This document shows, in pieces, positions 1-12,100 of a stretch of DNA of 64,000 bases. Positions within the stretch are counted from its first letter, which is position 1; each line of letters opens with the position of its first letter. The DNA comes from Antedon bifida (Eukaryota > Echinodermata > Crinoidea > Comatulida > Antedonidae), in assembly GCA_963402885.1 (NCBI GenBank), contig OY727097.1, positions 6,572,001 to 6,636,000 on the forward strand, given 5' to 3'. The translations under genes were made by a program, and so were the position numbers. A model generated the notes under the pieces. It saw nothing but the letters and a program-made list of their open reading frames with translations. It was not told the origin of the DNA and did no database searches.

Positions 1-65
1 AAAGGTAAATAATTGCTGATTAAAGATTTTATTAGAACATATTTAAAAAAAAACTTAAAGCTTAC

Positions 66-2233
66 ATCTAACAATAAGTCTCATAATACCATGGTTACCA
101 TTAGGACTACCACCTGTATAACATTCATATACGCCATCATCTTTTCTTCGTATGTTTTCAATCATAGCAGACGTACTACCCCTCAGATTGTGTATTTCCT
201 CACCATAATTATGTCTCCAACGTAAATCGTTAAAATCAGCACCTTTAATGAGATTGATAGTGACGGAATCTCCTATACTGACTGTTATTGTTCTGTGCTC
301 CATTTCAATAGTGGCTATAAAATAATTAGGCAAATATTAATAATAAAAGTTAGGTTTGCGCGTTATACGATGTGTTTCGAAAGTATAATATGATTGAGAA
401 TGTCTTGACGTTTCGGTTGTTATGCTAAAACAGTCTCCTGGAGAAAGCTAGGCAAGGAAAGATGAGTATCAGGTGAGGTCAACAGAATGCAAATAATAGT
501 ACATAACGTATTGATATATAGACTTTGTTTTATGTTTTTGAATAACCTATCAAACAGATATACATTTTTTTAATGAATTAAGGCATGAATAACACCATGA
601 CCTTACTCACCAGAAGCGGATGTCAAGACAATTGCTGAATTTGTGACTACTCCATTTTTCTTTGCTTCAAATGAAAATACACCGACTCGTTCAGCCTGGG
701 TTGGTAAGACAACACCTAGATACGTGTTGACAGTGTGTACTCGATATCTAATTGAGCAACTTGTTGGAAATATTTTATTATTTGGCATAATTTTAGATAG
801 ATCAGTACGAGTATTGGTACCCGTATACGGCCCAGTATCATCCCAAGTCACGTTGTCTTTCCCATCAATATTTTTGTATAATATTCCAACTGATAAGTCT
901 CTAATGTCTTTGTCGCTGTCAATTGTGTATCCTCGAAACCAACTATTACCAAAAGTTTCAACCAGTGGTGTTCCAGAAAATGTTGTTATATCTAAAGGAC
1001 CTTTAAAGAAAATTCCATTTTATGATTAATTTATTATTAATTCCATACTCATGTTCATATTCCCCTATAGAGTTAGCAGTCGCATTAAAAAAATCACATA
1101 CTCAGCCCGTCAAGATATGAAACGTAAATAATATCATATTGGGGTTATTCTCTTCAAAAAAGGAGGAACACGCGATGTTTTAACATACTAGATAAATTAA
1201 ATACAATTGTAATTGTGTATATTTCCTAACCATACCATAATGCCGTTGTGTTGTAAAAGCCTTCAAACAGACATGCGTGGAAGAACTTCACAATAATTAT
1301 GTGGTCACTACAATATTGTTTAAAGTATTGAAATAGCTATTAAAGTTCCCGTTTAGCTATGGAAATGTTCCCATGTTCCCATCCTCTATCGTCAGTGTCC
1401 TACGCCATCCATGACAAGCGAACAAGATTACGTAACCTTAATTGGTTTAAATTAGTCGTCTTGTCTATTTAAAATGAATAGTATACACATGTACAAGTTT
1501 ATAGTAGAGTCAAGATCTAAATTACGGAACTTCTGTACAGAAAACATTCAGCCGACTACTGTAAGTTGATTACTGCGAGGATTAACTATGTATTAGTATA
1601 TGTTCCCTATGCATGACGTAGTGTCAGTACAATAACATTTATTGTATTATATATTAACAATTTATTCATACAAGAAAAAAACAATACAGCTTATTCCATT
1701 GTGTTGGTACTAATGTGTAGTGTATAATGTTGATCTGCTGTCAGCTGTATCGGAGTAGGCCTAGTTGACTATTATATAACAGTTTCGTTAGAAACGCAAT
1801 GTGAAGCGCACCAAATCAGTTTTTTATGGAGATTTTTAATCATTGTGTAGTAGAAACACACCCTATACAATCCTATATATGTTATATTTACTAGTAGAGT
1901 GACCACTTAGTTTGGCTTCCTTCTACACGCACATCTCTCAATATGTTTGAAAAACATCGGTGGTATAGGCCTACCGGTTTCCCATCCCTGAACAACTAAA
2001 TGTAAACTGTATGCTTGCGTACACTGTAGTAAAAGGAGTAGGCCAACGTCAAACCTTTGTTTTATTTATGTAGGCCTAGGATCAACATAATATCAATGAA
2101 TACAATTACAGAACACCGAATTTAAACAATGTATAAACTAAGTAGCCTACATACCTGAGGAGAACCCGGAATGAAACGTCATAGACAGAGCTAGTATCAA
2201 GTAGAACGAGTTTGTAAAAAGTTTAGCCAACAT
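66..2233 (-). CDS. Gene A: Tie-like receptor of the tandem family, 5' exons only (runs off left edge)
   Basis: Three exons are visible. Exon 1 (2155-2233) starts at an ATG and encodes a signal peptide, MLAKLFTN then a hydrophobic core, ending phase 1. Exon 2 (611-1000) encodes the novel N-terminal domain, with the family landmarks DLSVGILYKNIDG, NVTW and GVFSFEAKKNGVV. Exon 3 (66-314) encodes an Ig-like domain with LRW (core Trp), DDGVYECY (D-x-G-x-Y-x-C) and the closing MRLIVR. Each exon has GT/AG boundaries and exact phase-1 symmetry. In the paralogues EGF, FN3, TM and ITAM exons follow, but here they would lie beyond position 1. The second Ig cysteine is present while the first is replaced in the strand-B position, as in the other copies. 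Product: secretory-pathway receptor, probably type I membrane protein by analogy with B and D. Confidence 0.85.
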
Positions 2234-4260
2234 CTCCACTAAAGTCCACACACCTTCTTGTGTACAGAGAATGAGAAGGTGGTTAGTTCTAGCAGTGGTA
2301 CCTTATTAAGTGTCTGAAACTTAATATTCGGTCGGTATGCCGTAGTATACTTAACAAGGTAAAGCAATGAAGTTAACAGTCGCATTAGTAAATCTATTCT
2401 TAACAACAACAGACCTATCTCTCCCAATACAAATTGTTTCCTTGTTTATTTAGGTGTCGGTATATTAACCCATGACCCCTTTATCTTATAGTAATCGTCA
2501 CTATTTCCTCATAGGCTAAAACCGGTACTAAAAGTTGAATAGATATACACTCTATTTTTAAAAACAACTCATAGAGAACAGAAACATTATAATGAATATG
2601 TAAAAGAAAAGAATAGTAGTATGCTATACAGTGAGCAGAAGTCTGAACAGAGGAAGAAAACGGAGGGCCAGGGAGTGAGGTGGGAAGGCGTAGACATGTA
2701 CATTACATCCCAACTGTTCACGTCTGAATATTATATTGTTTTTTGCTTTATTCACCAAAATGATTTGGATAGGTAGTGATGTTATGACAATGAATATAAT
2801 CACTACTTCAGGCCCATCATAACCAGGAGTTTTATAAGGTGTTTAAGACGGGTCTTTCCCAAAAGTTAGGGTTAATTTAAGAAGAGTTCTTCAGCGAAGA
2901 TTTTAAATGACGTGGATTGAACCTTGGTGTTTAAATAAAGAGATCCGTTTTGTATTGTTGACATTTGTGACGATCTGCTTCAATGAATAACATATTATAA
3001 TAGAAATAGACCATACTTTTAAACTATCACAGGCCACAACTGAATCCTGATTGGTATCATAGATGATAGAATAATTATAGGTAATTAATACAGTATGCAA
3101 TATTTTTAGGGTTTATATTCATGAATATTTCACATTTCATTGATATTAAGCCTATATACAAACTGCCAAACTGTTGGGATTACACCAATGTATCATTGTT
3201 CACTTCGAACCGTATGAACCTTGGTTTAATTAAATTATTTCTATATGGTTGAAGTTGTTATGTTATTTTAATTTAATAATACCAGGGTTCTGATAATCTT
3301 ACTCATTAATTTTTACAAAATATATTTCATAATGTTATCCAAGTGGTCTTTTAAAATATTGTATTTAATAAACTGTTATAAAATATATATATATATATAT
3401 ATATAAATACGTTGGTTCAGGAATAATAATAAACCCACATAGTTTTCATCATTTTGTAGAGCTATTCATTGTCAAAGCACTTTACATGTGTAGGCACAGA
3501 TAACAATTGATGTATGTTTTTGTATGTTTATAGGCAAAACGTATCGACGGTTCCTTTACGCGAGTTATCCGAGAGATTCAACAACCTGTATAAATAAAGT
3601 AACGTACCGTAGGCCTACTCTTCATGAGTTTCTTTTAACTGTTAGCATAGACAAACGATACATTTTTTGCTATTAGTACTTTTCCGCTTGTTGTTGTTGT
3701 TGCTACCACACGTTCATTCTACCCGCGCCAGTCTCATTATACAAACAGTTTCTTTTACCCGTCTGTCTCATTACTTCTTGTTGTAGGCCTATATTGTATA
3801 AAACGTTTCTCTACCTGTCATTACTCCTCCTGTTGTTGTTGACTGTTGCGTTGGCTTGAGTTCTTGATCCATTCATTTGCATAATATGTGGTCAAACCAA
3901 GTTGGTGAACGCCGAACACAACATTTTTTTACTTTATGACGATTCTTAAATTGATGATACAACTCTTACTGTATTTATTTTTTTTTCAGAATAAATTATT
4001 GATTTCGAGTTTTGATTTGAAGTGATTTTATTTTTTTGCAAGCACGAGATAAATATATTATAGGTAAAAGCAGATGAAGACGGATACAAATGTTAAAGTA
4101 AACAAATATATTCAAACATATTTTTGAAAAAAACCACAGAACACCGCCCAATGATATCTGAATTATTAATTAATTAATTAATAAGTTACATATTTAATCT
4201 GCATACAGATATGTATAATATCTAATTATTACTAAAGATGTTTTATGAAGTGATGAAGAA
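2234..4260 (-). promoter_or_regulatory. Upstream block of gene A, shared with genes B and C
   Basis: No gene is seen here. Several stretches recur in the same order upstream of gene B (15128-17640) and partly gene C (25540-26960): the 5'-leader region ending in GGTACCTTATTA, TTTCCTTGTTTATTTAGGTGTCGG, the AGAGGAAGAAAACGGAGGGC segment, GTGGATTGAACC and the ATAAATTATTGATTTCGAG segment. This shows that the duplication unit included upstream DNA and probably the promoter. No exact promoter element can be fixed. A (TA)n tract lies at about 3384-3406. Confidence 0.55.
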
Positions 4261-4269
4261 TTGTTGTAT

Positions 4270-5200
4270 TAATAATCTATATATAAATTATGGTTAATTC
4301 TGACATTGGCGAGCACAATGCAAAAACTTCGGTACAAATCTCCGCCTTGGATACCTACCTTATCTATCTCAGATGTATCGCGAAACGTAGATTTGATAAC
4401 ATTAGTTTTCACATCGACGCTATTATTCCATTTTTGTCTTTTACAACGACAAAATTTTGCGGTACCAATCGAAATTTGTGGATTTATCACAGGGTTATTT
4501 TCACACACTCGCGCTGTTAGTACGGGTTATTATGTCTTCCAGCTCGATATTTGTGCCAAAATATATTTTTTTAGCTAACTTTGTTATTCTTGAGATGCTG
4601 AATCCAAAAAAGTTAGGTGCCATTTTTTTCGACCACTCCTTCAGCCGCCATTTTGTATTTCAAAATGGCCAAAGTTGGTCATCCATGGTATCATTGGAAA
4701 GGGAATTTAATATTGATTATTTTATTCCATTACACCCATATCAATAAACGCATAGTTACATAGTAATTGCGAAATAAAACAAATCACGTGACCAATAAAG
4801 GTCAAAGGTCAAAATGCAATTTTACCAAAATACTGTACTGTTTGGTATCGTTGGATAGATTTTTTTTATTCTGAATACAGTTTACTAATATCTATTCTAT
4901 TTTACTTTGTTTGTTGTCATAATGTTCCAATTATGTAAATAAATTGTTTTTAAATGTTCCTTGTTGTTTTATCATGCTAATTACTTCCTTATTTACATAC
5001 AACCTGTCCTATTGGAATATAAGTATACTTTAGGCGTTGTTTTCTGTTCTTCTGATGACGAGAATAGTTTCTCGAAACATGTCACATTTTAAGGCAGTTT
5101 GCCTATTCATTAAATGCCTCGCTATACTCATTTTAACAATGAAAAAATAGTCTCCTTCGTATTAAGATTAATACGGTTTTTCTTACTGGTTTTACAATTC
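4270..5200. repeat. Left arm of an inverted repeat pair; also homologous to 37440-37600
   Basis: The stretch from about 4540 to 5195 recurs reversed at about 7040-7525. Shared landmarks are the phrase around GACCACTCCTTCAGCCGCCA, the ATGGTATCATTGG segment and the ATTAAGATTAATACGG segment. The outer piece, 4290-4420 (CGGTACAAATCTCCGCCTTGG), is also present in reverse at 37465-37590. This is a dispersed repeat family, probably a transposon of unknown class. The short ORFs here show no recognisable protein. Confidence 0.65.
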
Positions 5201-7039
5201 ATTCAAAATATGTTTGTTTGATTTTCTTTCTACTTTGTCATTGTCCATTTATATGTTTTATATTATATATTATCTTAATACTGAATAAGTACCGTACGGT
5301 ACTGGATTACACTTAACTTCAATGTCAAGTTTCCGAGTTATTTAATTTAAAATCAAAATAACTATAGTCCGTGAAGAAAGGTGAAATAAACTGTTGTCAA
5401 ATCACATCTTTGTTTTGTTTCGTTGGATAGCTTTTTAAATTCTGAATCTATTTTATTTTTAGTAGTTTACATTTCTGTTTTTCGAAAAAAGAAAAAAATG
5501 CTACGGGGAATGGTATCATTTGCGTAGCGTTCAAAATCATTTGTATTTTTGTCAAAGCGGGTACCAAACAATTTAAAGCCATTGTGCACAATGCCAATGT
5601 TAATTAGCATGCCTTTCTCTTTCTCTTTGAACGTCAGATTAAGTGCAGCAAACAGAATGTTTGCATTTGATATTATTATACAGTGAAAAAATCTTAAGAA
5701 TTAAGAAAAAAAAACAAGATCAATTAGTTTTCCTTAAAGAAAGTTTACACGAAATAAAGAAAAGTCAGTGTCATACTGCTGCCTTTACTACCTTTACAAA
5801 ATACCAATCGATATTATATTGTAAAGAAACGAATTACGGTGTTTTTAACGTCTAAAAGATCCCTTTGATTTTTACGTATGGTTTGTGATTATCGCAATAT
5901 AAAACTATACGTTGTTATTAAAAGTCACATAGAATAATTAATCAAACTATACTTGTTTGTGGTAACTTAACTTTAAGAAAGAAAGAAGGGAAACAAAATC
6001 CGCTTTCCAGCAATAATATTCAAATTAGTTTGAGAAAAACGAAATCTTTTAACTACAAAGACACTTTATAAATATGTAACGTATGTAACGATTTCAGTTA
6101 TTGAATTTCCTTTTATATATTTGTATTTTAATTTTGTTACTTTTACTGCATTTCTCAGTTATATTTATCAAAAATGCAGTGGGGGTTTTTTAAAGAGTGA
6201 AGTGCGACCACACTCCGGTAGGGGATGGAATCGGCTTTTCAGTCATCGGTGCGTTTTGAATTATTATTATTATTATTATGTTATTGTTCTTGGGCATGAT
6301 CCCATTGTATCTGTTTGTTGTTAGTATTTGTATTCTTATGTGTATGAGCATATGCCACCGATGAATTGTATATTCAATAAATTATGTTATCATCTGGAAC
6401 GGTGGAAGATTTTTCGACTACTTATACACAGTATAGATGAACTGTTTTCTATCCTGTCTTTATGGTCACACAAATATCCAATATATATAATATAAGAATG
6501 TGTACATAAATTAATTTAAATAAGCAACAACTTTTTTATCGATTTACTTTATCTATATGCAACCATGCTATTGCCAGAAAACCATGTTTGAAAAAAAACG
6601 ACATAGACGCCACTGCACTGGTTATAGTTATAAATAAAACTACATTAACTAGCAGAATTAAGACATATCTAAATTCTGCTGTAGTAGTTGTATGAACTTG
6701 CTCAAATAAAAGGTACCAAAATCAATTACTTTACCTCCAAGATTATGTTTGCGTCGCAACCGGCAAAGCAATGGTTGTTTGATCTTGTTTTTAGTCGCGT
6801 GGACGCGACTCTATAGTTCACTATGTCGGTCGGTCGGTCTGTCTGTCTGTCGGTCCGGTATCACTATGCGTTTTAGCACGCGACTTATGGCTGTTGGCCT
6901 TGTACTGTACTTGCAATGCGAAAACCGGGCATATCGAGGATCTTGATAGTTAAACTTAACTTATACTAAAGTATTTTCACACTGAAATTGTTATTATAAC
7001 CAGATAAATGTTACCAACATTTGAATGAATTATGGTTAT
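5201..7039. other. Interior between the inverted arms; no gene recognised
   Basis: AT-rich sequence without a credible exon. It contains an (ATT)n tract at about 6261-6280 and one copy of the GTCGCGT/GGTC-repeat element (6788-6930). It could be the internal region of the element bounded by the arms, but no transposase-like reading frame is visible. Confidence 0.4.
6788..6930 (+). repeat. GGTC-repeat element, copy 1
   Basis: It begins TTTTTAGTCGCGTG, then GCGACTCTATAG, CACTATGTCGGTCGG and a (GGTC/TGTC)n core, and ends in a degenerate TTTTAGCACGCGACTTATGGCTG tail. It shares order and landmarks with copies at 17050-17180 (reverse) and 38684-38846. Confidence 0.65.
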
Positions 7040-7530
7040 TTAACCAATAAGAAAAACCGTATTTATCTTAATACGAAGGAGACCTTTTTTATTGTACATT
7101 TAAAAACAATTTATTAATTGGAAAATTATGACAATAAACAAAGGAAAATCGAATAGATATTAGTAAAACTGTATTCAGAATAAAAAAAGCTATCCTACGA
7201 TACCAAACAGTAAAGTATTTGAGAAAATTAAAATGTTGACCTTTTGACCTTTTTGGTCACGTGACTTGTTTTATTGTTAAATAAATATGTAACTATGCAT
7301 TTTTTGTAATGGGATAAAATGATCAGTATTACATTCCCTTTCCGATGATACCATGGATGACAAAGTTCAGTGTAGAATGTCGGCCATTTTTAAATACAAA
7401 ATGGCGGCTGAAGGAGTGGTCGAAAAAAATGGCACCTAACTTTTTTGAATTCAGCAACTCAAGAATAACAAAGTTAGCCAATAAAATCTATTTTGGCACA
7501 AATATCGAGCTGGAGCTAGTTTTTCTTACA
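7040..7530. repeat. Right arm of the 4.5/7.5 kb inverted repeat
   Basis: It is the reverse complement of 4540-5195 with scattered differences and indels, including the CCATGGATGAC, AAAATGGCGGCTGAAGGAGTGG and AAGTTAGCCAA segments. Together with the left arm it delimits about 3 kb. Confidence 0.65.
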
Positions 7531-7600
7531 TATGTGACTGTACTATGTTGTTCAGATGGCTTCCGGGTCCGTCACTTCCGGCAAAATGGCCGTTGGTGGC

Positions 7601-8055
7601 GCCATTCGATATTAAATACAAAAATATTTTAGTGGTTCAACGTATCGTGAACTCTGAAATTAGATTCTATTTATTAATCATTTAGGCCTAATCAAATTTA
7701 GGTGCGATTCAATGTTACTATAGGAGGCCTGGTAGGCCTACCAGGGAAACACCTTTACTGTTTATATTATCGATTATTTCTGTTGCTTGCTCTATTTATA
7801 ATAATTATAAATGGTGTGTACTACGACCAATATATGCCATTCGATATTAAATACAAAAATATTTAGTGGTTCAACGTATCGTGAACTACTGAAATTAGAT
7901 TTACATTTAATCAAATTTAGGTGCGATTCAATGTTACTATAGGAGGCCTTGTAGGCCTACCAGGGAAACACCTTTACTGTTTATATTATCGATTATTTCT
8001 GTTGCTTGCTCTATTTATAATAATTGTAAATGGTGTGTACTACGACCGATATATA
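7601..8055 (+). repeat. Tandem duplication, two copies of a 235-bp unit
   Basis: GCCATTCGATATTAAATAC starts at 7601 and again at 7836. The following sequence, through GTGCGATTCAATGTTACTAT, the GGCCTACCAGGG segment and GGTGTGTACTACGACC, repeats in the same order. The second copy lacks a short TTATTAATCATTTAGG stretch. No coding potential is seen. Confidence 0.9.
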
Positions 8056-8589
8056 AGTAGGCTACGACAGTTGTTATTTGATAATTTGTGATATAAATGT
8101 TAAAGCACCGCTGATTGTCATCCACTTTGATAAACTATGCTTTTGGTCTCTTGGTACGGTCACGTTAGAGACTGTTTCAGTGATTGATGACCCCTATTAA
8201 CGGTTTCCTCCTGTGTCTAACGTTCAGATAATATATATAATAATATAATATGTATATTATACGTATACTTGTCTTTACAATTATATTATTTGCATTAATA
8301 CCTATTGTTGTAAAGTTTTTATATCATTACAGGATAATTAATGTACATTATTTTTAATTACATCTATTGAGTGAATTTTTCTCCCCTTTACTGTCCTATA
8401 ACCACCGATTGCTGTCAAGTGTCCATACATCAACACTGACAGGGGACATAATCAATCATAATTGGTATACATTTCGCATCTTACCAAACTTATTTTCAGT
8501 ACAGGTTCAAATCTCACACACTCAATCGCCGGAAGACCGAATATAAAAATTAGCGTTGTTCATGTTTTCGAGAACCATTCGGGTACAGC

Positions 8590-8630
8590 CACTAGAGGGT
8601 CGCGAGCGAAGCGAGCGAACCCTCTAGTAT
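8590..8630. repeat. Short GC-rich hairpin
   Basis: ACTAGAGGGT and ACCCTCTAGT flank a core CGCGAGCGAAGCGAGCGA, forming an almost perfect hairpin in AT-rich DNA just downstream of gene B. Such GCGAGCGAAGCGAGC cores are typical of the termini or tails of small mobile elements; class unknown. Confidence 0.6.
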
Positions 8631-8953
8631 TTATAATAATCAACATTTGCATATTGCCTGAAATATTTGTATTTTCTATTTTAGATATTTAGACAATTAA
8701 TAAAAGAAAGATTGGTTTTCTCTGCGTAAGCTTGGTTCAAACTAGGATAATCAAAAGCGAGTTGACTAATGCTACGTGACAGGTCGGATGATCTATCGTT
8801 TGTGATTAGTAAACAAACAATTTACTTACATTCACATTCCTTTGGAAATGATTAGTATAACTGTCGACTTGATTAATTTTTGTGTCGGTACTGTATCTAC
8901 ATATTTTTTACATTTGTTTCTCTACTACAGAAAACTAAATTGTTTTATAATCT

Positions 8954-9194
8954 TCACTTTTCAAATGTATTATCATAAACATGATCCGGTACAGGTTGAG
9001 TGTCAGCAGGCTGGGTGTTTGCGTACACGTGTTCACCAGAACCTGCAACGATAGGCTTTATACCTTCATATTCACTTTCTTCATATTTTTTAGACAAACT
9101 TTGATAATCTGTATCTATGGCACAAACATTTTGTTGAGTAGCAGATACTTTATCAACGTCTTTATCAACGTCTTTTTCTGAATGATTTCTAAAT
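8954..9194 (-). CDS. Gene B exon 13: ITAM-bearing cytoplasmic tail
   Basis: The acceptor TTTTATAG joins the phase-2 TM exon and the frame runs 79 codons to TGA. Order: basic RFRN stop-transfer, an acidic/lysine linker with a duplicated DVDK, the ITAM (D-T-D-Y-Q-S-L, eight residues, Y-E-G-I), a short linker, then HVYAN and HVYDN near the end. The Asp at -3 of the first Tyr, the 8-residue spacing and the aliphatic +3 residues all fit the ITAM consensus. A further Tyr lies between the two ITAM tyrosines. Y-x-N is the classical Grb2-SH2 docking pattern; its use here is inference. Confidence 0.9.
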
Positions 9195-12100
9195 CTATAA
9201 AATGAACAAATGTACCGTAGTTGTTAATAATAGTTCATCATCGTAAAGGTTGTCTTTCTATTTTTTTTTCAGATATTATTTGATCGTAATGTTCTGTATA
9301 TATCATTGTCTAATTTCTTAATTTTTTCAACCATATAGTAACAGTATAAAATTAATCAAATTAAATACAGAAATTACTTTACTTTAGAGTAATACTTTAC
9401 CGTTTAGAAACCGTCAAGGTGACAGCAACTGTGATAACTGTCCAAAGTATTGAGCCAATTATAACCCCTATGACGTAACCTGAAAATAGGACATTTTATC
9501 GTTTTTATAGTTATTATTATTATTTTTTTAAATGGTTTTTCTCGTGTAGAATTTTTTTTAACGAAATACTACATACAGCTTCTTGACGAAAGGTCTAGTT
9601 TCTAAACAATTATTTATGTATCCTTTAACATTTATAACATCCATATATAAAGCTAGTACGAAAGCCCAATCTTAATCCAAAAGCAATATAGAAAAATACA
9701 CACCTTGATTATTCTGGTTTTTTTCTGGTGAATCACAATTTGTTCCTAACATAAATTTCTTTGTGTCAGATGTCCCATTAATGTTTAAATGTGACGCAAA
9801 TACTGTGAATATATATTCTTTACATGACTCAATTCCGTTACCAAGTACAACTTCAGTTTCTGTAGTATTTCCTTTCTGAAATACACCACCTGACAGTTCA
9901 TAATGGTAGGTCACCTGATAGTCTGGTATGTCGCACAGAGAAGCTTTCCACTTTATCACAAGATATGTTCCATTCGTGAATGGATTACATTCCATCGATG
10001 GTTCTATATTGGGAATATAAAATAAATCAATTAAATTGAATAGATATACTGTAAGTGGTATTTAACGTGACAAAGAATCTTTAACGAACCATTATGTCCT
10101 CTCCCCAAGTACCAGCAATCTCCCAGTTATTAATAACTCGAGCGTTTACGACATAAGCAGTACAACTTGATAATCCTGATAGTTCAACTTCTAATTCAGA
10201 ACTACTCGTTGTGTTGACTACATCTTGTATATTTCCATCTATGTCAGAGTACTGTACTTGATATCGAAGAATAGAGTTACAATGGATTCGATCATAATCA
10301 CTAGATACAGGCTGAAAATATAAACAATTTATGTAAAGTAAATAGATAAAATATTCTGTTAAAATATTTGTTTGCTATGTAGATCTGACAATGTATGCTT
10401 TACTATAATAATTATACTGTTTTGCGAGAAGAAAGAGTTTTAAAAATAGGCTTCATGTGAAAGTACCGCACTGATGTAATAATCACAAACGTTTTATACG
10501 ATTCAATGACATACTTTTTAATTAGTGTAACAATATAATAATGAGACATTTGCCGTGTTTGAAATCTGTGAATTATGAACAATAACATTGAAAACTATAG
10601 GCACCATTGTAAATATACTTCACCTTTACACTTAAGATCATCTGATCATTTGTTGCTGCTTTCAACTCTATCTCAGGTTCATCCAAAGGTTCTGTATTAT
10701 AGAATAAAACAATAAAAAACCAAAATTTATACCAAACGACAGTTTGTGAATTAATTGTATGACTCTAATTTTGTTATTATACTGTAGTATCTCTGTAGTT
10801 AGCAATTTCACAGCTTACTTGTGCATATGGTGCTTGTTGATCCAAGTTCACTTCTTGGTCCATCTACCTCAATACCATCAACCATCCTCGAAAACTGAGA
10901 GTAAAATTGAACTTGAGTATTTGGTATGAGATTATCGATAAAAATAAGCAAATAATTATCTGGTTCAGTTATTGATATAAATGAATTCATCTCCGATGAT
11001 TTGTATGAAAGCTTCCGTTTTGTAATTCTTCCTGTTCCATAGTCTTTACCAAAAATCCAAGTGACGTCAAACGTTAAAGTAGTTGCTGTCTGTTTCACAA
11101 CAGTTGGTGATTCGGAGCGGTATGGTAAGGCTAATTACGAAAAAAAAAAAAGAAAAGACACTAAACATAAGTTATTCTGTTTTTTTTAAAAATAAAATTG
11201 AGAATAATTTATAAAGGTATGTCTATGACATTTTTTACTGTGTTACCTATGTTGCAGTTTGGTCCAGCCCAGGCATCGTGACATCCAATTGAACAACTAC
11301 CATCTCGCTTACACTCTTCAGAGTCTTTGCAGTGGCATGGGAAGTTACACAAGACACCAAAAAATCCAGATGAACACGACACAGGCTCTTTAGAAACAAA
11401 GCATATTATTATTGTAGCAATTACCAACAAAAATTATAAAATTATGTGAAATTATACTTTTTACTCAACATAGATAATGCTTGCCACTGATGTAGAGTAC
11501 AAGATGATAACCAAATGTACGTTCGTTTGTAGAAAAGACATTGGATGAAGTATTAATTTTTAAATGATTATGATAAGGAAATCTGTAAGAATGTAAAAAA
11601 CGCCGCACAAACCGAGATTCGAACTTAAAATTGTATAAAAAAAAAGTTACCGAAATCTTTAAATGTTTTTAGAGTTTGCATATTAAGGATACGCAAAATG
11701 CCTGCGAAAAGTATTTGAATATTTGTAGAATGTTACTACTAAATACGCTTTTTTATCAAAACCATTTGTTTAATTACATTAAATGTATAATTATGACAGG
11801 AATAGATAAAGAAAAGTATCTACAGCAGATAATATATTACCTAAACATTTGTCGCCTGTGTAACCAGACGAACATGTTAACACGGTACCGGTACATCCTG
11901 CTATTTGATTACAATCACTGTTACAGTTACATTTTTGCCGACAACCTGCTCCATAGTATCCAGCCACACACTCTGAAAAAATGAAATACGGTAATTCAGG
12001 TTTATTGAAAAGGTAAATACAAAGACAATACGCCAGGATAAACCGGTTATTGTCACTGAAGTAAAGTGATAAAACTACACTTAGCCTACACTTAGCCTAA

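Noticed and set aside
4290-4747. Small protein genes in overlapping frames
   Set aside because: The region is a dispersed repeat with another copy at 37440-37600, and the frames show no family resemblance or splice context.
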